A stretch of DNA of 64,000 nucleotides from Liquidambar formosana. Lineage: Eukaryota > Streptophyta > Magnoliopsida > Saxifragales > Altingiaceae. The stretch spans positions 14,531,848-14,595,847 of the forward strand of contig CM077820.1 of NCBI GenBank assembly GCA_039720395.1. The letters run 5' to 3'. Below the pieces are notes generated by a model. The model made no database searches, had not been told where the DNA came from, and saw nothing but the letters and a program-made list of their open reading frames with translations. Made by a program: the position numbers and the translations under genes. Below are positions 46,952-59,099 of this stretch, piece by piece (position 1 is the first letter of the stretch; every line of letters starts with the position of its first letter).

Positions 46952-47983
46952 TTTTTCTCGAGGAGCACTCATGCATGTTACGCAAGTGAATGTAGGGTGG
47001 CCAAAAACAGGGATGGGTCTGGGCCATATATGTACCCCAAGTTTTGATACCCTAAAGTCCAAAACCCTCTCCTATTTTCTTAGTGTTCCATTTGGGTATG
47101 GACCCGGGTTGGAACCATTCAAGTGTTTAGTGTATATTTTGGGTTTGGATTTGACATTATGATCCTGTTGCAACTGTAATTCAAGCTTGGCCATGATCTA
47201 GACCAGAATACTCTGTTTAAGCTTGGCCATCACCACCAAAAAGAGAGAAAAAAGAAAAGAATCGAAGAAAGATTCCATTTGTTGCCGTGGAAGGCATTTT
47301 GGATGTTTACTTTTATTTTAGTCTCTTCGGTTGGGCTGCCTCATCAAACAAGTTCACACTAAGTTGAGGTGACTGAAAACTAGGAATTTATCAACACAAG
47401 CCATTTGAACATTAGTTGGGCCACCACAAAACTTTTCTATAAAAGAAAATCGTTTCCTTCACTTTTATCTAGTGCAACAAAATCACAACATCATCATAAC
47501 TATTACAGTTTGTAATGAAACTTGTATTGTATTGTTCATCCCCATGATTTGAGGGAATGAACAGGAGCCTAGAGGCTGAAACGAAATCTTACGTGATTAA
47601 TAGGCCACTGAATTAGCCAAAGCTCTGTTGAATCCGTCAAACTGAGTTCAACAAGTGGTTCCTTCACATCCTCCTAAAATTCTGGCGGAGGTTAATAGCC
47701 CTCTTCAACAGCAGCATTCATTTTCCTACTGAATTCAACTTGCCAACAAAATGTCTATGAACAAAAAACAAATAATAGTTCCAAGAAGGAAAAAGAAAAG
47801 TAAAAGAAATTAATCAGGAAACATGGTTGTCAAAAGACATGTCATGTCTAGGCACTCGCCTAAGTACACAAGTGTTGCGTTATGGTAACTGCGATTATAA
47901 CATCATGACAAATAAATAGTAGTGATGTAAAAAATGAAACTGTGTACTCATAAAGGTTGGTGGTCCTGTCCCATTTAAGAAAT
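46952..47983. other. Non-coding, nothing recognised
   Basis: No element boundaries, no coding frame with recognisable product. Confidence 0.5.
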
Positions 47984-48169
47984 GCATACTTGTTAAGTAT
48001 TTTTTTTTTTTTTTCTAATAAGATAAATGATTGTATTAGAAAAGAAATGAAGGGATTAGACTCTCGTACATGAGACATGCATACACAAGAGAATAAAAAG
48101 AAGCTCATAAAAAAGAGCCCAACCAAAAAACTCAACCCCCAAACCAATTACGCATACTTGTTAACTATT
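47984..48169 (-). mobile_element. Short retroposon (LINE tail) with target duplication
   Basis: GCATACTTGTTAAGTATT (47984-48001) and GCATACTTGTTAACTATT (48152-48169) flank 150 bp that begins with a poly-T run, i.e. a poly-A tail on the minus strand, preceded by ATCATTTATCTTATTAG. Probably a severely 5'-truncated LINE. Confidence 0.75.
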
Positions 48170-48429
48170 AGGTTATTAGGTGATTGTATGTTGTAACCAT
48201 TTAGAGAAAAATCGACAGCATTTTAGTAGAGTTCTCCAAGTAAATAATTTAGAGAGTAAAGTACATTGTACTTCCCACTCTAAACTTGTACCGAGAGAAC
48301 ATCTAGAGAATGTACCGAACGATCTATAAATGTATTAAATATATCAAAACCAAATAGTTGAGAAGTATGCATTCTTAAATTGTCCATAAGGACAATTCAA
48401 GAATGAATGTGTGTTAAGGTGCCAATTAC

Positions 48430-48843
48430 CCTTATCAAGAATGAATGGGGAGGGGTAAGAAGGCGAGAACCCTCTGGAAGTGCACCTTTTATGGCTGTTT
48501 TCTGGGTTGTCTGGCTTGAAAGGAATGGGAGGATTTTTTAGGATAAAGAAACCTCCTTCTCTGATTTGTGGGATAAGGTTCATTTTCTGGCCTCTTTTTG
48601 GGCAAAGCCATCCAAGGTCTTTGCCACCATGCCTTCCCTCCTATTGAAACTCGATTGGAGGGCTGCGACGAGCTAGTTTGCATAGTTTCTATTTTGTTAT
48701 TGCTACTGTTTCATGATTAGTGGTCCCTGTTGTTGGCTTTTGCTCGGGAGGACCAGGCTTTTCTTTTCCTGTTTCTTTGTATTCTCATCTCTTAAATTAT
48801 TAATACTACAGTCCTTTGTTGCTGATAAAAAAAAAAAAAAAAA
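48430..48843 (+). mobile_element. 5'-truncated LINE, end of ORF2 plus 3' tail
   Basis: One plus-strand frame from about 48,455 to 48,670 reads FMAVFWVVWLERNGRIF, a TAG, then DKETSFSDLWDKVHFLASFW and PSLLLKLDWRAA, the typical C-terminal end of plant L1-type reverse-transcriptase ORFs. It is followed by a 3' tail ending GTCCTTTGTTGCTGATAAAA. No clear duplication found. Confidence 0.75.
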
Positions 48844-49798
48844 ACAGATAGATTATGTCAAAAGAAGAAGTGATTTTCGGTTTTGAACAGCTTAAATTGA
48901 CAAGAACAGAGATGATTTTTGCAAGATTAGATTTTCTTTTATTACAAATAATCAGTCAAAGAGAGAAATCTTTTTGAAATCCAAACAACAATAACCTTAA
49001 ATCTCAGAATTAAAACTCTTAGCAAACGAACAGACCCTTGAAGGAAACTACAATGCTTAAGATAACAAATCAGAAGAGACCCTTTATGAGAAAAGCTCTT
49101 TGGAAGAATTCACAAAATTGATCTCCAACAACAGAAATAAAAAAACTGAGACCATAGTACTGAATTTAGTTTATGAGAGCAAAAACACAGCAAAGAGAAC
49201 ATTAAACCGCAACCCAAATGCTAATAACCAAGATAAACCTCCAGAGCAAAAACAGAATAGAAGAACAGACAATCTGCCAGACCTTACCAAATCGATCTGA
49301 ACAACACCTTAGAAAACCACTTCCAAATAGAAGAAAAGCCACTTCTCCACGGCTCGACTCCACAACACAAGCAAAGAAACCTAGAGAAATATATATGTGT
49401 ATATAAACACACAGAAAATCATAGCCAAACAACAAAAACCCTAAAAATCAAATAAAAAAGACCCTAAAAATCGATTGTACCTGCGTGTGTGTGTCGGAAC
49501 AGAAGTAGAAGAAATCAAACCAAAATAGGTGAGAAAGTGAGTCAGAGAGCGAGAGAGAGGGAGGAATGCATACAAACATTAAATGGTAGCATAGTCCAAA
49601 ATGGTTCCAATACAAGGGTACCATAATTGGGATCGTGTTCCACATGGTTACAATACATACAAACATTCATATTTTCCTATTACATCCATAATCTCAAATA
49701 CAAATTACGTCTCTGTTCAATATTACATGCCCAAAATATCTAGTATAATAAGCCTCTCATAAAATTATCAATAGGTTTTAACACACTAACAACATTCA
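48844..49798. other. Non-coding; possible 5'-UTR-like stretch on minus strand
   Basis: 49,484-49,580 read on the minus strand is CT-rich and ends CACGCAG|GTACAATCG, like a plant 5'-UTR exon and donor, but no CDS follows. 49,600-49,798 is RLP 3'-flank type sequence. Confidence 0.35.
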
Positions 49799-49873
49799 TC
49801 ACATTAACAAGTATCTCAAGAAGCCACCATCACCATCAGCATCACTTGGAGGGTGCCATATTCCTTGTAGAAC
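49799..49873 (-). other. Exon-like conserved block, copy 4 (RLP2 3' side)
   Basis: Acceptor TTTTTCCAG on the minus strand, then 25 codons with VLQGIWHPPSDADGDGGF and LRYLLM before TGA. It differs from copy 3 by two codons (6 nt) in the GAT/GGT run. It lies about 1.36 kb downstream of the RLP2 stop, in the same relative place as copy 1 to RLP1. Confidence 0.5.
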
Positions 49874-51232
49874 CTGGAAAAAGAGAAGGATGAGCCATCA
49901 CCCATAAGAAACATTTTTGTGTATAATAGTACACCTAAGTTTCGAAGAAAGAACAATTTAATATAATTCTTGGTTTTCAAATTATAGTCAACTCACACCA
50001 AAACAAGTTCAAGGACTAAGGCAAATTCTCATTTCATAATGCCACATATGATATGTGAGGTTGGCTTTCTATTCATACCAATCTCAATTATTGAATCTCC
50101 CTAATAGATAGGCTCCGAGGGTAGAAATAGGATCACCCATCCAAGAAATTCGGGGAAGGCACACTTACCCCAAGACCATGAAGGGGAAACACATAGTAAC
50201 TCGAGTTCAACGACCTTCCACTATCATTTTAGGTATTCTAAAAACCAAGTTCATAAATATCCATTGAGCTTTCCTCTAACCCCAAAACCATAGTATTCAA
50301 AAGTGTAGTGTCATACATTAAAAATCCATAATTTTCCATCTCAAAACCATGTTTGGTCATTTAAAATTTAAATTCTCAAAATTAGCCCCAGTTGCAAAAC
50401 ATGAAGCTCTATTAATGAAATCTCGAAATTATAAATCCAACAATTTCCAAATACTTCCCATGGCAATGTTATTCTAAAAAATTGTGAGATGCTTAACCAA
50501 CATAATTTCCACAATTTAATCATAACATTGAAAGCCAAATACAATTTCATGTGTTTCCCATAATTCCAAATATTCATCATATGGTGCATGAATCAAAATT
50601 GTGCTTCGAGATACATACATACAATTTAATCACAAGTCTAGAAATCTTAGACCTTGTAAAAAAATCTCACAAGCAAACATAACACATCAACATTTTCTCA
50701 TGAAATTGCATTTTATATAGTAATGTACCAAAGTATATGCATATCAGAATTTTAGCAATGTACCAAAGTATCAATGCAAGGTAGTAGCTCTTCTAGAGTG
50801 AAAATGCAAGAAAATCCAACCCCTTAAAGCGAAAATCAAAGCCCTATCTGAGGATCTTTGGACAAAAGGGCAATTTGTAAGGCTTAAATAAAATCAGAAT
50901 TACAAAATTCCCCAAACAACAAATTCTACGAGGTTGGAGCAATAACGACAGGTCCCCAATGAGCCAATGGGCCAAGCTTTTTGTGTAAATATGGATTGGT
51001 CGGCCCCAAACAACATAATATATTATCAAAACCTCAAGTACAGTAAGATAGTAAAACGATTGATTAATTATAAAACAAAATGAAAAAAAAAAAATGAAAG
51101 AAAAGGAAAAGGAAAACAGAAATTTTAAGAGTTTTTTTGTCAATCAAAAGTTTTTTCTAATGTAAAACTTCAAAAGAAAGTGAGAGCTTATAGTTATAAA
51201 TTGTTACCCATATACCATGTCATTGGTGTTCT
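49874..51232. other. RLP2 3' flank / putative 3'-UTR intron
   Basis: Matches 2,820-3,240 and 3,880-4,180 downstream of RLP1 but lacks the hAT-like insert and LINE tail found there. Non-coding. Confidence 0.5.
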
Positions 51233-54200
51233 TCACTTGACGCGGTGGTTTCTACCCGTCTTTTTCTTTAGCCTAGCTACCTTCACTGCTATTGCCACAA
51301 TTATCCAGTCTTTGGTTTCATTGACAAACCTGAAATAAGCATATCTCCAACTTTTCTTGAATATTAGAACCCCCAAGGTTCCCCATAACCCAGTCATGAA
51401 GCCTAGCATTACAACGATGTAAAACCACACCTTTTCGGACACATCTTCCTTGTCATTTTCTTCATGACCGATAGATGTTAGAGCTTCATGTGGTTCATCT
51501 CCTGGGCATTTATTTGGCAGTGGAGCTCCACAAAGTTCAAGGTTGCCAGCATAAATGAAAGGGTCATTAAGAGTTTGGAGCTGATTTCCTGTCGGAATTT
51601 GTCCGGAGAGGTTGTTGTAAGACAAGCTCAGGTGGCTAAGCGAGGTTAAAGCTGACATGCTCTGTGGAATCAAACGTGAAAGATGATTGCTAGAGAAGTC
51701 AAGAGACTCCAATGACCTCAAGTTCCCTATGTTCTTTGGGATGTTTCCTGTTAAATGATTATGTGACAGATTCAAACCAATCAATATGGAAAGTATTGTG
51801 AGCTCCTCGGAGATCATGCCAACTAAGTTATTACTTGAAAGGTCCATGTTGACCACCAACAGGGTTATTTTTTCAAATTCAAGCTCTGTACCTTTCATGA
51901 CCTCCACGACTTTCTGCTTAGCCCAATTTCCCATCGTAGATGGATAAGATTTGCCATAGATGGAAGGGAGATCTTCTTCATGAGCCATGCCATCGAAATT
52001 GCCAAAACAAGGAGGGATGGTTCCCATAAGATTGTTATACGCAAGGTCCAAGATTTTCAGATGCAGGAGATTGCATATTTGTGGAGGAATACTACCGTTG
52101 TATGTATTATCTCGTAGCCTCAGAATTTGCAAAGACCCAAGCTTCTCTCCAATCCATTTAGGTATATTTCCAGAGAATTTATTTTCGCCAAGATCCAAAA
52201 CAATCAATTCTGTGCAATTTCTCAAGGCTGAAGGAAGCTCTCCGTTAAGACTATTGTTGTTTAGGTGCAACCATGCCAGATAAGAAAGATGCCCAAAAGA
52301 GCTTGGAATAGGCCCTGTTAGCATGTTGGATGATAGATCAATATTATATAAACCAAGACTATCCCTCCCAAAATTAGGAATGTTCCCAAATAACCGGTTG
52401 TTTGACAGATCTAGAAGCCCCAAAAATCCAAAACAAGAAGGAATTTTCCATGATAACCTGTTGTTTGAGAGATATAGCTCCCACAAATTCCTCCAACAAT
52501 TAGGAATGCTCCCAGATAAGCTGTTGTTTGAGAGGTCTAGTGACGATAAGGTTTCTATTTCGCACAATGAGCTTGGTATTGTACCATTTATAAGGTTCTG
52601 ATCGAGATATAAACGTATCAATGTAGGCATCATATGACTAATATTTTGTGGAAGGGGCCCTGAGATCAAGTTATTAGAGAGAATTACTTCCTCTATATGA
52701 GGGAGATTAGGAAACCGTCCACTGATTTGGTTGTGAGAGAGATCCAAGGTGGAGACGTGCAAATCCTGAAACCATTTGGGGATAGGTCCTGAGATGCTAG
52801 CATTTCAGAGAAATAGGTTTGTGAGTCCCTTTTGCGTTCTAAGCCATTGCGGGGGAGTTCCAATTTTGGAAGAACTCATAATGATGATATCGAGTTGAAA
52901 AGCAGGTTGCCAGTCAGATTTCGCCTCAAAAGCCAAGCGATAATTAGAACTAATATCCAACAATTCCAACCTTGAGAGGTTTGCAAAGTGAACTTCAGAG
53001 AGTTTACCTTCTAAGGAATTTGAAGAGATGTCTAATGTCTCGAGGTTTAAAATTTTTCCAAGAGAATCTGGAATGACTCCATTCAACTGATTAAAAGAAA
53101 GATCTAATTCTCTCAAACTAGACAATTCCCCCAATGCTTTCGGAATGGTTCCATTCAACTGATTATTGGAAATTAAGATCTAGAACTCTTAAGTTAGACA
53201 ATTTCCCCATTGTTTCCGCAATGATCCCAGTCAACTGATTATAAGAAAGATCTAATTCTCTCAAACTAGACAATTCCCCCAATGTTTTCGGAAGGGTCCC
53301 ATTCAAAAATTTTTGAAAAAGATATAATTCTTTTAGAGCCAACAATTTCCCCAGTGAAGCCGGAATCGGACCAGAGAACAAATTAAGAGAAAGATCAAGA
53401 CGTTTTAATTTTGTAAGCTGCCCTAATTGATCCGGCAAACGACCACTGAATTTACTACTGTCTAAACTCAGTTCCTCCAAATCATATTCAATGCATCTGG
53501 TTAAATTTCTTTGACTTTCTAATAACTCTCTGTGAAGTAGGGAATTGAAAGATAAATCTACTGATTTCAAGTAACAAAGATTCCATAAGATCTTTGATAA
53601 GCCGCCATTGATGCTATTGAACTCATTGGATGCTAGATTGAGATGTACAAGGCTCCGAAAATTACCCAGGCAGAGTGGAATCGAAGAATTGAAATAGTTG
53701 GATGAAAGATCAAGGACTCTTAGAGAAGTCATGTTTTGAAGAACATGTGGAAATGGGCCTTGGAATGAATTTTCACAAAGATCTAGGTACTCAACAGAAG
53801 AAAGAAATGTGGAATTAGCGGAAGCCCGAGAAAGATGAGTGTAATGGAGTCCACACCATGCCAAGCGTAACACTAATAGAGAAGGGAGCATGTTGAGTAC
53901 CTGCATCACATTACGAGCACCACCAAGGCCTACGCCGCTCATGTCAAGGTGTTGCAATGCCGATAGATGAGAAACCCATTCTACATTCAGATAGTCAGAA
54001 TAGTCGGTTCTTCAAATATATTAAGATCAAGAACACGCAAGTTGGTCAGGTTTCCGAGCTGAGGGGGAACCATTCCACCAAAGTTGGCATGAGAGAGATT
54101 GAGATACCTTAGCCGTTCCATCAAACCCAAGAACTTTGGAATTGGGGTTCCTTGAAAATTGTTACAACTTAAATCCAAGTAATTCAAGTATCTCAACTCC

Positions 54201-54532
54201 AGCAAACCAGAGTTTACTTCCTGGGCCATTAACTGCTTGGATAAATCCCAATCCCGATAATCACCTATGGCGTTTGTCATTCGGAGGTCGAGCTTGACGA
54301 CATGTCCAGTACTCATACTACAGCTTACTCCTTTCCATTTGCAGCAATCTGTGCCTTTCCAAGAAGAGAGCCTATGTGAAGGGTCGTTGAGACTCTGTTT
54401 GAACTTGAGAAGAGCTTGTCTCTCTCCTTCTACGCAACTCAAGCTTGAATTCCCGCCCAAGCAGAACTGCGTGGTTTCAACGAGCAACAAAACAACTACT
54501 AGAAGAAGCCCAGCAGCGTAAAAGGTCCCCAT
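51233..54532 (-). pseudogene. RLP2: nearly complete LRR receptor-like protein, broken in three places
   Basis: Same architecture as RLP1 and alignable from signal peptide (MGTFYAAGLLLVV, start 54532) to the basic tail. LRRNT_2 keeps WKGTDCCKWKGVSC; the island, CGAPLPNKC cap, acidic stretch, membrane helix and tail are all present. Breaks seen: a frameshift near 54,000-54,025, where the frame runs into a stop just before VEWVSHLS; a second frameshift near 53,160-53,175 inside an LRR (LDLNF/NNQLNG); and an in-frame TGA at 52805-52807 where RLP1 reads F in LYLFNASISG. Between the breaks the frame is clean for 509, 117, 264 and about 180 codons, so the damage looks recent, or could be assembly error or a null allele. 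If translated to the first break it would give only the N-terminal cap and a few LRRs, with no membrane anchor. Confidence 0.88.
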
Positions 54533-55471
54533 ATCTTTCAAGAACGACTTGTTCTCAAAAGCAAACATGAGAATTTTGTGGTTCTGCAAGGACGATGCAC
54601 TTATGCAGTTGTGTCAATGGAAAATGAGGAACTGTGTGTCTTCTATGTCACTTCTGGGAAGACTCTACGAAGCCAGCCAATCAAAGTGTGGGGATCTCAA
54701 ATTAATGGCGAGCGTGTGAATTTATCAATCCTAGCAATTTTTAAGGTAACGGATGATGAGGCGGCGAATTCTATGGTCACTTAGAACTTGACCAGTGCTC
54801 ACACCCTTTGACCAAGATTTATTGCGATACAAATCAATTGAATGTGCATTCCCTAAAATCTCAATTTACCACACTTCAACAGATTTATGTGAATATTCAT
54901 AGTGTATTGTACTCTGCGTTTGTGCTAATAAGTTATTACTTAAAGCATGTGACCTAAAGGTGGATTGCTCCAATAAAAATTTTAATCAGAAAATCAAGAT
55001 TAAGAATATATACTTGGTGTATTTTTTATGCCCAAATAAATTGGACACAAAGTCTTGCAATATATATATATATATATATATATATACACTAGTGGTACAA
55101 AGACTAATCTATCCTTTTTACTTTTTCTCTCCTATCAAAGCCTCAAAGTTTTAAAAAGTATTGTTAGATGTCTTGATGGCAATTCTCCAGGACCAACCGC
55201 CAAGTATAGTTATATTGCATCCTATAGCCTATTGTTTACCTGTGAGGATGGGGGCATTGCATTTTATGAAGTCAGTCAATAAATGTGTCTGAAATAGCAC
55301 ATTGATCAATGACATGAACTTGATGGATATGGCAATACAAATGTTATTCATGTTCGGCCATACAAAGTGCTTAGTGTAAATATTGGGTATTTGGGTTGGA
55401 TTTGATCGACAATATTGTTATCTCGTTGCACTATTATTTATGTTCGGCCATAATCTTCATTGAACGATTCT
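54533..55471. promoter_or_regulatory. RLP2 5' flank (promoter region)
   Basis: Upstream of the RLP2 start. Shares blocks with 1-300, 43,920-44,560 and 45,361-45,700. Has a TA dinucleotide run at 55,058-55,086. No defined TATA assigned. Confidence 0.5.
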
Positions 55472-55480
55472 GATTAATCT

Positions 55481-55741
55481 AGGGCTAGTCCTAATTAGTT
55501 TTTTGGGTCCTAGGCGAACTCTCAAAATGGGGCCCTCTATACTGTATATACATATTTACATTCACAACAAAATTTATACTTGGCAATTTTTTTCCCTAGT
55601 ACACACAAAATTTTCTTGCATATATTATTAAAAATTGGGACCGACTATAAGGGTAACAAGTAATTTCGGGCCCTCATTTTTGGTTAAAAATTGGGGGCCT
55701 TAGGCGGTTGCATGACCTGCCTGATATCAAGACCGGACTTG
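55481..55741. mobile_element. Mutator- or hAT-like non-autonomous insertion
   Basis: Perfect 9-bp repeats GATTAATCT (55472-55480 and 55742-55750). The RLP-flank paralogue near 44,530 is uninterrupted. Begins AGGGCTAGTCC and ends GACCGGACTTG (weak inverted ends). Interior motifs GGGTCCTAGGCGAA and GGGGGCCTTAGGCGG are common in a plant repeat family. Confidence 0.65.
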
Positions 55742-55849
55742 GATTAATCTGCCTTTTTTGCTTTTTTTTTTCTCCTTCGGGATGGGATACGATCAGTAAC
55801 AAAAGGGAGTAGCTATTGCTACCACAAAATTCCTAACAATTCATTGCAA

Positions 55850-56760
55850 TAGTGGCTGTCTCATGAACATGTTGAACTAAAAGAAAATCCCTTTTTGAGA
55901 GATAAGATTTCAAATCTTTTTGACGTGGTGGTTGAAAAGCATTCTAAGGCCATTACTAGAAGTGAATTGAGAGGCCGGGTGGCCCAACAAAATGTCTATA
56001 TATGGCTGTGTGTATGTAGATAAATTCAATTGTGTATTCAATTTTTATTATTGAAATAGTATTAAGATTTTGATATGGAAGTGAAAGGGAGAGGATTTAA
56101 ATATTAAAAATAAAATGGTAAATCACAAGAAACCCCATAATGTTAAGCTATTTTTCATTTAATCTTCCTAAATAACAAATGAATGCAATGTCACCCTTAG
56201 GCAGTTTACACATTTAGCAATTAATGTTATCATTAATTGTTGTTCGTAGAATTAGTGGTGCTTTTACGACGTTTTTCTATCTAATTTGATTAATAACGAT
56301 TAATTATGACACTAAATGCCAAATATTTTTTCTTTAAGAGGTTACGTGAAAATGGGATGAAATATAAGGAAAGTTTCTTGCAATTTTTCAGGGATAAAAT
56401 TCCTTAAAAAATAAAGGTCACATCTCAAATATGCCAACACTGGAATTCCAAGAATGATATGTGTCCTACGAATACCAATATTAATTCCATGCCCAATGTA
56501 TGAAAACAAACGTGACTTACCAATACCAATATTAATTCCAAGCCCAATGAGTCCAAGCAACATTTCCAAGGACCCCAGAGTCCACGCAAACTGGACAAAG
56601 GTCGTCCACTACCAAGTAATAATGGTGCAAAGACTTTGACAAAAAGAAAAAGAAAAAGAAAAAAGCAGCACACGCACACACAAATTCCGGCCTTAATCAT
56701 GATCTCACACACTCACCCCATTTAAGATAAGTGAGAAAATATCAAATTTGAATAAAATTC
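55850..56760. repeat. Segmental duplication delta, copy 1
   Basis: Matches 58,245-59,425 through GATTTAAATATTAAAAATAA and GAATGCAATGTC stretches, ending with 85-bp motifs at 56,465-56,640. Non-coding. Confidence 0.75.
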
Positions 56761-57681
56761 TTTGTGAAATTTATGCCTCATCAAGCACTCAAACGTGAGT
56801 GTTTTCCAAATCATTCTTGCAATAACATATTGTGAGGGTGCACCATCAAAGTCTATGATTGTGTGTATGAAGCCAACTAGATAAGTTGGATTGAAAAATA
56901 ATTTCTACATAAAAAAAAAAAAAAAAAAAAGAAAAAAAAAAGGAGGAGATTTCGAACAAACTGTGTATGTAGATAAATTAAAGGGGAAATCACGGAGAAG
57001 TCCAAATTCACTTTTTTCCTAAACGTTGTCATTAAGCAATAACCTTACTGGTTTTATAAAACCAAAGAATACCAACCGTGCCCGTTAATCTTAAAAGCTA
57101 TTTGCACAGATCATTGACGTTTAAATAGGGGAAGATTTAACCCCCATGATTTCAGCGTTAATCCCCCATGATTTCAATGGCAATAATGGGGATTCCCATA
57201 ATTATCACCTTCAACAGCCGGCTAGAGGTTTTGAAGGATACGTTCTTACCCCCTACCAGAAAACTCTTCCAAGGGTAACACCAATGTGACTCACCAATAT
57301 AAATTCCAGACCGGGCGTGTGAAAGCAACACTATCAAGGGAACCCCAAAGTTCACGCAAACTGGAAAAAGGTCGTCCACTACCAACCCTGCGCGCGGGGT
57401 TATGAGGTGGAGAGGTACTATAAGGTCACAAGGGCCCGTAGTCATGCATCCGGATTCCTTATTGGGCATCCATCTCACCCACAAGAAAGGTTTTTAAATT
57501 TTTAATTTTTATAAAGGTGATTGGGGGACGGAGGCAGGGAGGGAGGGCTCTTCTGAAACCAAATCATGATAAGTTGCCTCTAAAATATATATCTACATAC
57601 CGGAATCTTTTGGATTGAATATATAAAAGAAAATGGTAGCTGTCCATTATCAAGGTAGATAGGAACCTCTAAATTAATTAA
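56761..57681. other. Non-coding, partial copy of segment beta end
   Basis: 56,940-57,400 matches 13,760-14,170 and 21,490-21,950 (GAGATTTCGAACAAACTGTG, GGGGAAGATTTAACCCCCA). The remainder is unclassified. Confidence 0.6.
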
Positions 57682-58020
57682 AAACACAAAGAGACTTTGA
57701 ATTAAAAAGAGGCACCCACCAAATATGGGTCATCTTAAAACATGAGGATTGCAGTATTGCATTTTGGAAAAAGGTCTTCCACTACCAGCCCTGCAAAGAC
57801 TTTCAACAAAAAACACAAAAAGACTTTGAATTAAAAAGAGGCACCCACCAAATATGGGTCATCTTGAAACGTGAGGATTGTAGTATTGCATTTTGGAAAA
57901 AGGTTGTCCACTACCAACCTTGCAAAGACGACTTTCAACAAAAAACACAAAGAGACTTTGAATTAAAAAGAGGCACCCACCAAATATGGGTCATGAGGAT
58001 TGCGGTATTGCATTTTCTAA
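57682..58020. repeat. Tandem repeat, about 130-bp unit, 2.6 copies
   Basis: Units start AACACAAAGAGACTTTGAAT at about 57,684, 57,811 and 57,942, each with GGCACCCACCAAATATGGGTC; the first two run on through GTATTGCATTTTGGAAAAAG and the third ends at GCATTTTCTAAAGTG. A single-copy relative lies at about 21,930-22,075. Confidence 0.8.
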
Positions 58021-58244
58021 AGTGTCAATCGTGTGTTCAAAAGAACACACCAATGTAGTGATGGTGTTGGATGTGTCGAGGTTATACTGCAATTATTTTT
58101 TCTTTAAACATATCCCTTCCCATCTATGTATACTTCGTTATCACAGGCCGTATTATACTGCCAATTGTCCAATGAGATGAACAAAACCAACAAACCAAAT
58201 ATATTATGTCTGACGAAACATGTATATACACATTGAACACGTAT

Positions 58245-59099
58245 ATACTCTTCATGAACGTGTTGGACTAAAAGAAAAACCCTTTTTGGGAGATAAGATT
58301 CCAAATCTTTTTGAGGTGGTGGAGGATTAATTATATAAAATGAAGTTATCGGGAGGAAACTTCCCCTGTTGAAATCAAATTAATAGGACTAGTGTCTGAT
58401 AATTTGAATCACTGAATATTGGTTTTAAAACAGAACAAGTTCGTACGTCTGAAATTAAGTGAATTTTTTTTTTTTTTTTTTTAAATTTATTTTAAAGAAT
58501 GTAGAAAAGCATTCAAAGGCCATTACTAGAAGTGAATTGTGAGGGTGGCCCAACAAAATGTCTATGGCGCGCTGTGTGTATGTGGATTAATTAAATTGTG
58601 TACTCAATTTCTATTATTGAAATAGTATTAAGATTTTGATATGGAAGTGAAAGGGAGAGGATTTAAATATTAAAAATAAAATGGTAAATTACAGAAACCC
58701 CATAATATTTAGCTATTTTTCATATGACCTTCCTAAATAACAAATGAATGCAATGTCGCCCTTAGGCACTTTACACAGTTAGCAATTAATGTTACCATTA
58801 ATTGTCATTTGTAGAATTAATAGTGGTCATATGACTTTTTTCGTCTAATTCGATTAATAACAATTAATTGTGGTGCTAATTTTTAACTACTAATTGCTAA
58901 CTATTTTTTCTTTAGAAGATTATGTGAAAAATGAACGAAATATAAGGAAGGCTTCTTGCAATTTCTCAAAGACAAAATTCCAAGAAATTAAAGTTATATG
59001 ATCCATACATATAAATATGAAACACAAGCCAGTATTTTGGAATGTCAAAAATCAATGTCACATCTCCAATGTGCCAATATTGGAATTCCAAGAATGATA
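58245..59099. repeat. Segmental duplication delta, copy 2
   Basis: Partner of 55,850-56,760, about 2.4-2.6 kb away, with extra DNA at about 58,320-58,500 including a poly-T run. Non-coding. Confidence 0.75.

Noticed and set aside
47860..48147. 95-codon minus-strand ORF
   Set aside because: Spans the poly-T and body of a small retroposon plus flanking DNA; frame is accidental.
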